This document shows positions 50,901 to 62,760 of a stretch of DNA of 64,000 bases, in pieces. Numbering within the stretch: the first letter of the stretch is position 1; each line of letters begins with the position of its first letter. Origin of the DNA: Ficedula albicollis (taxonomy: Eukaryota; Chordata; Aves; Passeriformes; Muscicapidae); NCBI RefSeq assembly GCF_000247815.1, contig NC_021677.1, forward strand, positions 57,541,769 to 57,605,768, written 5' to 3'. Both the position numbers and the translations under genes were made by a program. Below the pieces are notes generated by a model. The model saw nothing but the letters and a program-made list of their open reading frames with translations, ran no database searches and was not told where the DNA came from.

Positions 50901-53898
50901 CTTAAATTTCTCGTATTACAAATTGATACTCTGGATAGTATTCCCTCAGAAATTGAGGGAAGGATGATTTCAGATTTTAGAGGAATTAAATATTCTTATT
51001 TTTCCTTTATGTTACTCAACAGAATGTACTATGAACTCAAACTTTCATTAGTTTTCTTGGCAAGTCTTGCTCATGTGCTTTCCACTTTCACATTCCAACA
51101 GCAGGACATAGATGTTATGTGCAGTCTCTGTATAAATTAGGAAGTGTAGTTAGTGTTTTCTGATTTTATGTAAGGTTAACTGATCAAAACTGTTTAAAAG
51201 GAATATGTTTTCCCATCTATGTGTGAAGAAAAATGCAAAAGATGGTGATTACAGCTGAGACAGTGCTTGAATCACTGTAGAGAACAAAACTTACTGGTTG
51301 AATATTGTCAGTGTTACCAAGGGAGAGTAAATTTGGCAGCTCTTGGTGTTTTCAAATAACATTTTTGGGATAGCTTTTTGAAGAAGTTGAGGTGATACTG
51401 TTGGTTCTCCTTCACTTTCCCTTTATTCCACCCAGCCCATACTTCTGTTTTCTTCTTCCCTTGTTCCTTATCACTGCCTTCCTTCCTCCCACTTCTTTTT
51501 CTTCCTGCACCCTCAGACAGACACGGAGAAGGTATTTTTCCACAAGAGGCTGATAAAACTCACACGTGTTAAAGGAGTACTCCAGGTGGAGACGATTGCA
51601 GAGGTTATTGACAAACTCAATATAATAAAATTAGCTGTATTTATACAGAAAAAAATAGTCTGCTCATCTTCAGCTCCATCCATGTGTTGCAGTGGTTGTT
51701 TGTGTGCATTTCTGGAGGCAAGACTAGACCTGTTGGGATGGAGATCCACCCTGGGAAGAACATTCCAGCTCCATCCTGCCTCTATTGCAGTAATCAGACC
51801 TTGCTGCAAGACAGTCTTTTGTATCTGTTATTTATGCAATAATTTTCCTTTTCCTTTCTCCCCCATGCACTGTCGTGAGTATTTCTTGCTTTTTTCCCCT
51901 CCTCTCCTGTTTACTAGGAAACAAAACCTCCTTCTTCACTGGTCCTAAGAAACTGCAGTGGTTGAAATTTCTATTCATCTTTAAAAAGTGCAGAAAGGAT
52001 GAGAAGGTGAGGCAGAGAGAGAGAAAAATAGCCACTGCTGTGATTTGTCTTTAATAGGATATCTTAGTACAATTTTTTATCTCTTTTTTACTGCACCCAG
52101 ACATGAACAAGTATTTTACTCTGGACTAGATGCTGCTTCAGTTTCTCCTTTTAGGGCTGGGAAGGCTGATGGAAAGAAGTGGTTTTTACACCCTCTGACA
52201 AGAGCAGCTGCAAAATTGTGTGCCTTAAGTGATGGAGACCATAACTAGAGTTCTGGCACCTGGGCTTGGCTCTTGGAAAAGTGATTGGTATGGTTGGATG
52301 ACAAAGGTGTGGGAGCAGATCCATTATATATGTGGGACAGGGTTGGGATGCAGGGCTTTTTAGATGACCTTCAAGAAGTAGTCAGCACTTCAGGGTGGTT
52401 GTTAGCTTATATTTTGGATGCCATAATCTCAAAAGAAGTTTCTGTTGCTGTGAATTACTTAGAATATGATTAGAGCTGCCAGATTAAATCTCTGTAGTCA
52501 CAAGTGAAAAGAGCTGCTGTGAATTTCCTAATATTAGAGAAATGAGTAAATGAGTTCTATACTGTGGGTTAGGCACAAGCCAGGCAGTGAAAAGGCTTCT
52601 GGAAAAATTCTAAACACTTCATTGCCATGAGTCAGCGGGAATCATGGCAAGGAAGGAGAGAGGAACAAAGTACTTGAGGTTATGTTTACTCCATCCTCCT
52701 ATTAACTGTGAAATTCCAGGTCACAGAGTGAAATTTTGCACTCTTCTTTAATTTCAGGAAGAACAAACAAGTGTCCCAAGATTCTATCTTTTATTTAAAA
52801 GACAGCCACAGAGTCAATGATCTTGTCAGAATCTCTTTTTTAATATTTTTTAATATTTCCTCTTTTTAACTAATGTGCACAGTCAAGTTCAATAAACAGC
52901 ATTTGGAGCTCTTGCTTCATGGGCCAAGTTTAAACTTTGGTTCAGGTATCCCATAATCTCAAGTGGGACAGAATCTTCCAATTAACACTCTTGAGGGGAA
53001 CATCCCCACCCTCACAGCAGAAAAAAACAATCTACAAAACTCAGATAATACTTAGAATTTCTGTATATGCTTCTGAGCTGATTCTGACTATAATGGAATT
53101 GGGGAGATTCTAATTTCCATTAGGAATGCAAAAGTATTTTTCTTAAAGTTTTGGGATATTCTTCTATTGGAAGAATCCTATGATTCCTAGGGAAAAAAAT
53201 GGCTAGAAGCAGGTTTTGAGTACCTCTAAGCAAGTTTCTCTTATTTCCTGCTTGGTAAGGAACAATCATTCCTCTTGCAGAAATTTTATTAATCAAGGAC
53301 TTTGCAGAGAGGAGGATTGCCATGCCCTTCATATAGATTCTAAGGTGACCTCATTTGACCTGAGTGCAGTGTTGGTTTATTTTCCCTTGTTTTTTACAGT
53401 TGTTCCCAACATGAACAGGCATTGCACTGTGGTAAAAATTCAATTGAGAGCCAAAATCTTCAAAGTGATTTCAGTTGTGGTGAGATGTGCCAAAACTTCA
53501 TGGTCAATAAAAAGCAAATTGTTTGGAAAAGAGCATATTTTCGTATTTATTTGCTTTTGGAGAGGTATTATACTTCTGGATTAAAGAGCTCTGATATATC
53601 AAATATGAAAAAAAGAGCTCTAAAACACCATATCATATACAATAAAAAAAAAATCACAGACTGTTTTTCATTAAAGTTCTTTTAAGCTAAAGCTCTCAGT
53701 ACTTGATAGTATTTTTGCACATGTAGTTTTAAATGTCTGAAGGAGCAGGAGCTATTTTGTGTCCAGAGCTGCAACAAGGAGTGGAATAGAGCACCCCCTG
53801 TGTGTGCTTCATTTTGGGAGAATTGTCAAATGGGTGAAAGGGAAGTAATTCAGCCTTCCCCCCATTCCTGGATTCAGTGGCTGGACAAACACTCTTTA

Positions 53899-53927
53899 TT
53901 TTTTTTTTTTTTTTTTTTCCCCCCCCC

Positions 53928-53963
<36 letters not shown>

Positions 53964-53966
53964 CCC
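53899..53966. repeat. Homopolymer mirror tract T20-C17-T28
   Basis: Twenty T, seventeen C and twenty-eight T follow each other without interruption (then CCC). This makes a 65-bp pure pyrimidine mirror repeat in the PPP2R5E intron. Such tracts can form intramolecular triplex DNA. Base counts in runs like this are error-prone in any sequencing technology. Confidence 0.95.
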
Positions 53967-55645
53967 TTCATGCTGCATTTGTGGTTAATGCAGTTTTTCT
54001 GCATTGTTGTTTCCCAGGTTTCTTGTCTTTCTTGAACATCTATATTTGGGATTATTTTTCCCAGATGTATTAGCTGATGCTTTTCCAAACTGGATTTCAC
54101 ATTATTTTCTGGCCGTGTAAGGATTTTGTTTAGGTTCCTTTGTATTATTTCTGACTTTACTGCTATTCAAAGTTCTCTATTTAATATCCTTGGATGATGT
54201 TATCTATATGCTATTTTAGTCATTAGATCATTAAGGAAGTTATTAATGTCTGGGCTAAATTGATTCTTATATCTCACTGGTATTTCTTTCCAGTTGGATA
54301 CTTAGAGATTTTTATCCTTTTATTTCTGGATTTTTTTGGCAGCTCTGTGTATGTCAACCTATTCTATCCAAAAAATGGAATCTCTTTTAGTGTAGGACTT
54401 TGAGGGAAAAGTGGAGTGTGATTCACGCTGGAAGAGAGTAAACTTTGTAAATCCAATCACAATTGAGATTGAAGATGTTGTAATCATTATACATGTATCT
54501 TCACATGGATTTCAATATGCTGTAGTTTGTACTTTCATTTGTACAGTAGTAGTTCTTAAATGATAAATTATTAAGTAAATATTTTCCTAGTGGAATGTGC
54601 TTTCTATTTTTGTATATCATCTTGAGAACAGAATGTGATTCCTTTCTGTTGGGTCAGCTATTTGGAATACTTGCCTGTGTTTGTTCTAACTGCATAATCT
54701 ATAATCCTCAATATGTCTTTAATCCACTTTATCTCCTACAGAACTAAATCTTTGGAATTGGGTAGAATATAGTGTGATAGATGGTATCTAAGGTTATAAA
54801 GTTTGGTAAGATTAAATTTACTTCTGAGGTCAGATTGATAGATTTTGGCAAATAACAGATAAAAGAAATGACTAGTAAAAAAAACCACTACTCATATTTT
54901 CATGCCTATGGAAAAAACAAATAATAAGTAACAAAGAGATTTTGTAGTATTTAACCTCTAGAAATATGATAAAATTAAAGATGAAATTTCCCACTTGACT
55001 AATCTTAAACATCTCCTACAATGTCAAGCAAAAGCAATTGATTTGTTTTCTGTTTCATTGTTCTTGTATGAAGTTGAATTGGACTTCAAAATGTTTACCT
55101 GTGTGCATGACTAAGGCAGAAACTAGAGTGCACATTTCTTAGCACTGACCACTTGGGAGTGAGTGGATGCTTTAATGTGAGCAAACTTACCCTTGGGTTC
55201 AAGGAAGGGAGTGTGTGCATGCACACGTGCCTTGAAGTCTGTCCTGGGAGAAATGAGCATGTCCTGGGATTATTTAGGGTGGCTTTGGGGTGCTGATTTT
55301 GTGAAGGATTGCACAAAGGGCTTCTGTGGGATTGCTTCCTTAGAGTAACGGAAGGAGAAAAACTCCTGAAAACTTTTTTTATCCTTAAATAAGTTGTCAG
55401 AGGTCTCTGTTTGTCTAATAAAAGTATTATGTACCATTTGTTAGGGGATGATGGATTTGTCATTTTACCTAGTGATAACTAATCTGATTTTATAAGGTGT
55501 TTGGGGAATGAGTATAATGATCATATCAAATGGCAGGCTTGCACAGCACAGTCTTCTGTTAATGAAGCCACACTGCACAGCAGGGCTGGGTTCAAAGTCT
55601 ACAAGTATTCCTGTTTTTTTCTTTTGTTTTTTGTTGTTTTTTTTT

Positions 55646-56094
55646 TTGTTTTAAGTAGTTGCTGTTAAACACAAATATTCCTGGTTTCATATTTTAGAAG
55701 AAGTAAGGTGATCAGCAATGTTAAGTAAATCTGGCTCATCAGTCCTAATGTTTGTTCTTACAACAACATGCATAATACTGAAAAAACCCACATGCTTCTA
55801 ATACTAAACAGAAGAAAAAAGTTAGTGTGGAATTTCAGTATACTGTACTTGTAAAATTTAGGACAATCCTGCGAGGAGATGTAAGTTGCAGGGAAGCTTA
55901 TTTGCATGAGTAGAGATTTCCTTTGTAGAAAAAAAAAAAGCTACCTTGTAAAACATGGGCCTTAAAAATGATTCCATCTGATCATTCCCAGGAAGGGATG
56001 GGAACTGGCTGACAGGGCAGTGGGTGATTCTGAGCACTGGCATGTCTGTTTTGCCACTGTGATGGCATCCGTATGGCTACAGGGAGGGAGGGCC
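55646..56094. repeat. Tandem duplication, copy 1 of a 449-bp unit
   Basis: The unit starts TTGTTTTAAGTAGTTGCTG and ends AGGGAGGGAGGGCC. It repeats at once with an exact offset of 449 bp. The only difference I notice is CATCCGTATGG here versus CATCCATATGG in copy 2. No gene lies inside. Confidence 0.96.
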
Positions 56095-56543
56095 TTGTTT
56101 TAAGTAGTTGCTGTTAAACACAAATATTCCTGGTTTCATATTTTAGAAGAAGTAAGGTGATCAGCAATGTTAAGTAAATCTGGCTCATCAGTCCTAATGT
56201 TTGTTCTTACAACAACATGCATAATACTGAAAAAACCCACATGCTTCTAATACTAAACAGAAGAAAAAAGTTAGTGTGGAATTTCAGTATACTGTACTTG
56301 TAAAATTTAGGACAATCCTGCGAGGAGATGTAAGTTGCAGGGAAGCTTATTTGCATGAGTAGAGATTTCCTTTGTAGAAAAAAAAAAAGCTACCTTGTAA
56401 AACATGGGCCTTAAAAATGATTCCATCTGATCATTCCCAGGAAGGGATGGGAACTGGCTGACAGGGCAGTGGGTGATTCTGAGCACTGGCATGTCTGTTT
56501 TGCCACTGTGATGGCATCCATATGGCTACAGGGAGGGAGGGCC
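56095..56543. repeat. Tandem duplication, copy 2 of the 449-bp unit
   Basis: Essentially identical to 55646-56094. The near-total identity means a very recent duplication, or two haplotypes or overlapping contigs joined end to end during assembly. Confidence 0.96.
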
Positions 56544-59500
56544 TGCATTTTATTTTTTGCAATGAGGAAGTAAGTGGGATTTCACTTTTTTTTCCCCTTT
56601 CAGACAAGAAGTTTTCTCCCAGCGTCACTGCTTAAATTCATATTGTGCTCTCTGTGCTGCCATACCATTTTCAGTAAAAGAGCAGTTGCATGGAGACAAA
56701 GAGGCTGCTGATTTAAGTCTCAGTGGAGAAGTCTGTTAGGCTTCAACTGTGGGAGGATGCTAAATGTAGCTCAGAGGTTGGCAGATGCTACCTGGACCAA
56801 AACTACTTGAAAATATTAAGAAGCTGTTTAGTAGGTTTGCCTAAAAAAAGAGACATTTAATGACTTGGAAGAATTAGTGGGACAAATATGACAGAGGACT
56901 TGCAGTTTAAAAAGGTACTTACTGTCTGGATGTTATCTGCTGTTCATGTTATATTAAAAAAAAGAGTTCAGCTACAAATATTTTGCTAATCTTGATGGGA
57001 GGGCAAAAGAAATCCAACCCTAAGCCCTACTTTCTCTTCCAACCTGTCTTACAATTTTTTTTTAAAATTATGTCAATTTATGCAACATTTTGAACTTCAT
57101 TTTTGAAGGGAGGAATACTATTTCTGATCATGGTAATTTGAAGCTGTGAGTGTTGTTTTCTGAAGTTTTCAGAAAGCTCAGTGTTGCTATTAACATTTTT
57201 CTAAGCCATAACACATTGAAAATTTACCTGAAGAGTTTATTTTGTACTGCAGCTTTTGGGAGCACCATGAGAAGACCATAAGTATCATTACTGAGGTGCT
57301 AGGACTGGGCCTGGCTTTCTGCTGGGTGTGTGCAGAGCTTTATGGATGATCCAAGAGGGGAAGTTTTCTTCATCCCTGCACGAGCCTCCTCTGCAGGTTG
57401 GAAAGTCCTGGGAGCTGCCCTGCTTTCTCACCTTGTTGCTGTGCCAGAGTTTAGAGGCTCTTCAGCCATTTCACTTCTGACCTGTGAGATGCTGTGTGGG
57501 AGACGTGAAATGAAATACCCCAGCATTTTTTTGTTATTTTCTCTTTTAGGGATGGAGAGAGGAGATAAAAGTAGTGTGAAGGTGTTGTGCAGCCTGGGTA
57601 AACATAGAGAAAAGGCCTAAGGAATCCATTGCTCAGGACCAGGGTAGTTGATTTAACAGGGAGGATGAACTTCTAATCAATTTCTAAGTGGGGTTCCTTT
57701 TATGATCTGTTCCATGGGGAGAGTTGATGAGAGAGGATCTGTGTGCCAGGTTATTAAATAGTTAACTTCAAGGGAGATAGTTTTGCTTCTGAAGCAGAGG
57801 TTTGCACACATGTGGGTAAGAAAGCGTTTCCAGTAGAGCACGTTTGATACTTAACCTGCAAAATGTCAAAAGAGGTGATTAATGTTTTGTACCTTTGGAA
57901 TAGGTTTGATTTTGTGTGCCTGAAGCTTCTAGCAGGTGCTATAGAAACCAGGGAAAAACATTATCTCTTCAGCATGTCGCACTCAAAGTTCAAGTTGAGC
58001 CACAAAATAATATTCAAATGAATGACAATCTCTTGTTCGAAACTAAATGGAAAATGGAGTTTTCCATGGCCTACTTATTCTAGAAATGATCATTTCATTG
58101 TAGGCAAATTTAACTAAAACCTAGGAGACTTTGTCAAGATCACATGAAAGGAAAAACATATTCACTTTTAAAGTGAGGCAAAGAAATGACAAGAGATTTT
58201 TGAGAGAGTCTTTGTTGATCTGTCTTGCCTGCTAGTTCTGCTTTTGAGAGGAAGTAGTTTTCAATTTTCATAAATACATTTTTTGTTTTTTGATTACCAT
58301 TTTTTTGTTGCTACCCTATAGAGCAATGAGGCTAAAATTGCTGTATACAGTTTCTTAAATTTCAGGGGGATTTTCAGAGTTTATAGAAATGTATTTCTGA
58401 AAGACTGCATGTTTGCCCACATGAAGTGGTGCTTTAGAACTCCCCTAGTGGTCCCTTGCTATTTGCCAGGTGTGTTGTGTGTGCCCTAGGTTAGCTTTTT
58501 GCCTTGTCTATGAACACCAGCCCAAAAGTGGCTGAGTTCTGAGACAGCAGAAGATTCCTCTGTGTGTAACAGCTAGATAGGGTTATCATAATTAAGAATG
58601 ACCAGGCATTTTAGCATCTGTTATTAACCAGGGTGTACTGTGTCATCCTCCCAGAGCAGATGAGGGTGATGTGTTTCCTCTGAGGTGTGACAGAGGCATC
58701 GTTGTTAGACCTGGCTGGGGCTCGTAAGATCAATATGAGGATGCATCATGGCCAGACTTGAAAGAGCTGTAGGAGGATGAGAGAGATGTAGACCTATTAA
58801 ATAATGGAAAACCCAGAGAAAATGCCTTATGCAATACAATTTAAAAAAATAATTTTGAGTAGATTATTAAAAGGCTCGTGGGCAGATATGACCATAGTGT
58901 CTTATGGGGAGGAAATAACTTGTTAAATAGAAGTAGTAGTGATGCTGTCAGCTAAAGCAGGAACCATGTGGTTTTAATAGTGAGGAAAAGTCTGTGCTGG
59001 CAGGAGCTGTTTAAATGGATGATAAATTCTCTGTGAGTTTCCTAAAAGTCATGACTACATGTTGTAGTTGAGCACACATTACCAGATTAATTCATGGAGG
59101 GTTGCTTCTGTAGGATGTCTTAGGGACTGGTTTCATTTAGGCTAAACTACCTGCTTTGGTAGCCTCTTCCAGCTTGCAGTTTTGTAAATCTGCAGGTCTA
59201 AGACCCCAGCTTTTCCCACTTCTGAAGCTGTGAGAGTTGTTGGAAAGGTAGGAAGGAGTTTGGGAAGAAACGTGAGGCTTTAATGATTTAGACTAGTGGG
59301 ATGTTTCCTTGGAGGAGTTGTGCTCTGTTTCCTCTGCTCTTTGTGTCTTGGGTGAATGAATCTCTGCTAGTTATCTAGAGCTGCTCACTTGCTGGTTTTG
59401 CTGCTCAGCCTGAGACATGAGGTGGTGATTTACAGAATGGATGATGACTCAAAGTGCAAGTGAACTTGGTGGGAGCTAGTCCTGAGTATCACACAGTGCT

Positions 59501-59803
59501 AAGTAAACATCCAGAAAAATCAGGATGTCTCCAGTTGGGCATGGAGAATTAATGGATGCTTTTAATCTGATTCTTTTTATTTCTCAGCGTTCTTTTGCAT
59601 TGGTGTTTTGTGAGTAATACAGCATAAAAATGACAGTCTTTAAAAAAAAGTAATTATTGTCAGGTTTGAGGAAAAACAAGATAAAAATTGCACATGACAT
59701 TATGCTAACTCTTTAAGATTCAGTGCTTTTATTACAGCTAAGTAACTGAAAGATTGCTCTGATTTTATTTTAATAGAAACAAATCTGATTGAATTATTTC
59801 TGT

Positions 59804-60162
59804 TTTTTTTTTAAAAAATGAGACTATCACAAGCATTTTAAAAAGTCTTGATTAGAGGTGATGAAGTGCCTAGTGAAATTCAAGTATCCAGACTGGAGTA
59901 GTTGCTTCTTTGGTTCATTTTGAGCATGAAGTCTTTTGCTTTTCAATCAGATTCTATTTTATTTTTAGGAATAAAATTTTAAAATGAATTATTCTGGTTT
60001 TTAATATAATACAGTAATTCCTGATTTTATTATGCAAGATTAATTTTTTTTTTCGTAAGAGTAGTGTACTCTTAGGGTTTTAAAATTTTTTTAACTTAAA
60101 TCCATGGTTCAGTTTGTTGCTTCACTGGATCTTTGTCCTTTCCTTAGCACATTCTAGCAAGC
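59804..60162. repeat. Compound duplication at 60 kb, copy 1
   Basis: The segment runs from a poly-T/AAATGAGACTATCACAAGC start to TTAGCACATTCTAGCAAGC. The whole unit recurs 476 bp later with only homopolymer and few-base differences. An internal part beginning TTCTTTGGTTCATTTTGAGC recurs a third time between the two. Confidence 0.93.
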
Positions 60163-60277
60163 TTCTTTGGTTCATTTTGAGCATGAAGTCTTGCTTTTCA
60201 ATCAGATTCTATTTTATTTTTAGGAATAAAATTTTAAAATGAATTATTCTGGTTTTTAATATAATACAGTAATTCCT
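60163..60277. repeat. Compound duplication at 60 kb, partial middle copy
   Basis: A copy of the inner part only, from TTCTTTGGTTCATTTTGAGC to ACAGTAATTCCT. It begins exactly where copy 1 ends with the dinucleotide GC, which also precedes the inner segment within copy 1. This two-base microhomology is a likely junction. It then switches back through a T run into copy 2. Confidence 0.9.
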
Positions 60278-60637
60278 TTTTTTTTTTAAGAAAATGAGAC
60301 TATCACAAGCATTTTAAAAAGTCTTGATTAGAGGTGATGAAGTGCCTAGTGAAATTCAAGTATCCAGACTGGAGTAGTTGCTTCTTTGGTTCATTTTGAG
60401 CATGAAGTCTTGCTTTTCAATCAGATTCTATTTTATTTTTAGGAATAAAATTTTAAAATGAATTATTCTGGTTTTTAATATAATACAGTAATTCCTGATT
60501 TTATTATGCAAGATTAATTTTTTTTTTTCGTAAGAGTAGTGTACTCTTAGGGTTTTAAAATTTTTTTAACTTAAATCCATGGTTCAGTTTGTTGCTTCAC
60601 TGGATCTTTGTCCTTTCCTTAGCACATTCTAGCAAGC
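60278..60637. repeat. Compound duplication at 60 kb, copy 2
   Basis: Full-length repeat of 59804-60162, ending CACATTCTAGCAAGC before unique CTCACCAGATT. It carries GTCTTGCTTTTC, as in the middle copy, where copy 1 has GTCTTTTGCTTTTC. The middle copy and copy 2 therefore share a two-base change. Confidence 0.93.
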
Positions 60638-62709
60638 CTCACCAGATTAAAGAAAGGCCATAGCGTTAAAATAATTTTAAACTGAGATCCTGCTTAAGCT
60701 CTTCTATTTTCTCACTTCCTGACTGAGCACAGCTATCTTTGCCTGCCCTTTCTCCCCTCTTTTGTTTACTGCTGAGGACAGGGCTGATACCACATGCATT
60801 GGAGATCCTCATTGTCAGCTGAAAGGAGTTCAGTAGCAAATGCCTTGTCTTAGGGAATATTGAACATCCCATCCCTACGCTGTGAAGTGATCTTTTGTGG
60901 CATCAAAAATTCATCTGTGTGGGCTTTCAGTGTTTATTCTACTAATTTGGTAGTGCAGCATGCAGTAATTTATTGTCGTGTGTTACATATTCATACATCA
61001 AAAAAAAAACCAACCAAAAAAAACCCGAAAGCAAAATAAGGTTAAATAAGGTTTCCTGGATGTTTTATTATTTTATATGAACTCCTTAAAACTTGCTTTT
61101 TGATTTATTTCTTACTAAGTTTGGAAACATGAAACAGTGTGCTGATGAATCTGAAATTTGTGGAGATTTGATAGATATCTATCTATTCTTAAATATACTA
61201 AATGTTTGTATCAGTGAATTGGTGTTCAATATATCTTGTTGAAAATGGTTATGCTCTTGTTCTCAGAAAATAAAGGCTTGCAATTTGAGACTGCCTTTTT
61301 AAGAGTTTCCTCCAATGCTGTCTCAAGGTAGAATTTGAAAAGGAAGCAATTTGTAAATGCTGAAATACAACTCAGTGTCGAAGCAACCAAAGAATAAAAT
61401 TGCTCAAAAGAAACAGTTGCTCTTATTTTGAAAGCAAGTCAGAGTGGCGGAGCTTGCTTTGTGCCCAGCTGCTATTGGCTGCACAAACCCCTTGTTTCTG
61501 TGGCTAGTGCTAGATAGGAATATTAATAATATAACTCACGCCTTGTCGTATTTTGCTGCTTAATCATCTTGTTTGGCACACCCCCGGTCTCGTTGTACGT
61601 GGCCATAATTCAGGGAAGAAGACTCGCCGAGGCACTGGTGTTGCAGTGCAGCAGTCAGCGAGGCTGGGATTGTGCAGGTGATGAGAGGCCGTGTGTTCAT
61701 CCAGGAGCACCGGGCTGGAGTTGGAGGCAGGCAGGAGCCGCGCTGCCGCAGCGTGGCCGTGGCTCCCTCGGCACGGCTGCCCTGAGGAGCCAGGCTGGGT
61801 AAGCACAAACCTGTGTCAGCAGGGTTGCTGCAAGCCTCCACCACCAAAAACTCCAGCTCTCACAAGTCCTGCAGAGTGTTGTCTTCCCTCTGCTGTCAGG
61901 AGTGGTGTTTCGAGGAGGTTGATAATATTTTATTGGAAAATATTTGATTACATTAACAGTTTGGAAAGATAGAGTGGCTCTAGCATGAATCTGTATTCCA
62001 ATAGAAGAGAAAAGCAGCAATTTTTTTTTATTTCTTCTTAATTTTTTTCAACAGTTACAGTTTTAAAATCTAAGCCCAACATCTCCTCAGAAATCAGAAC
62101 TTAACCCTGTGAATTATTTGTAATTCAAAGTGTTGCTATATTAGTCAGGATAACTTCTGAAAAAAAGGGGGAGTAGAAAACAATTTCTTGGCTTGATCCT
62201 AAAGGTGGTTTAGTTGAGGATAAAAGAAAATATATAAAACAAATCAAAGGGGAAATTAAATTTGATTGGGTTTTGTTTGGTTGGGGTTTTTTGTTTTTTT
62301 GTTCTTTGTTTTGTTTTTAAAAATCATGAAGCCCTTTCCCTCTTTTGGTTTTTAAATAGTGTAGGTTCTTCCAAGAGACCCATGTTTTTTTGTGAAGTGG
62401 CTTCCATGCTCTTGTCAATGCATGAATAAGAAATAATAGAATGGGTGGGGAGGAAGTTGATTGTAATTTGACTTAAAAGCATGAATGTTTTGACCTCAGA
62501 GATTGGCAGTTTGAAAAGAATGATTTGCTGTGCTGTTTGTGTGAGTGTTGGGCTGTTGAGTGTTAATCACCATCCAGTTATGAATATAATTCACTTGTTA
62601 GACAAGTGAATTAGGCCATAGCCTAGTGCTGGACTTCTAAGCATACCTTCAGTAAACACTCAGGTTAAAAGGAGGGTGGTTTTTGGAGTGCTTTGGTGAG
62701 GGAAATTTC

Positions 62710-62760
62710 ATATTCATCTTGTGGAAATATTCATCTTGTGGAAATATTCATCTTGTGGAT
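62710..62760. repeat. Three tandem copies of a 17-bp unit
   Basis: ATATTCATCTTGTGGAA occurs three times in a row, the last copy ending GGAT. No function is apparent. Confidence 0.93.

Noticed and set aside
53729..54100. Minus-strand frame with Lys and Gly runs
   Set aside because: Created by the T/C/T homopolymer tract.
55858..56492. Two identical 61-codon minus-strand frames
   Set aside because: They are the same non-coding sequence in both copies of the 449-bp duplication, with no coding signature.
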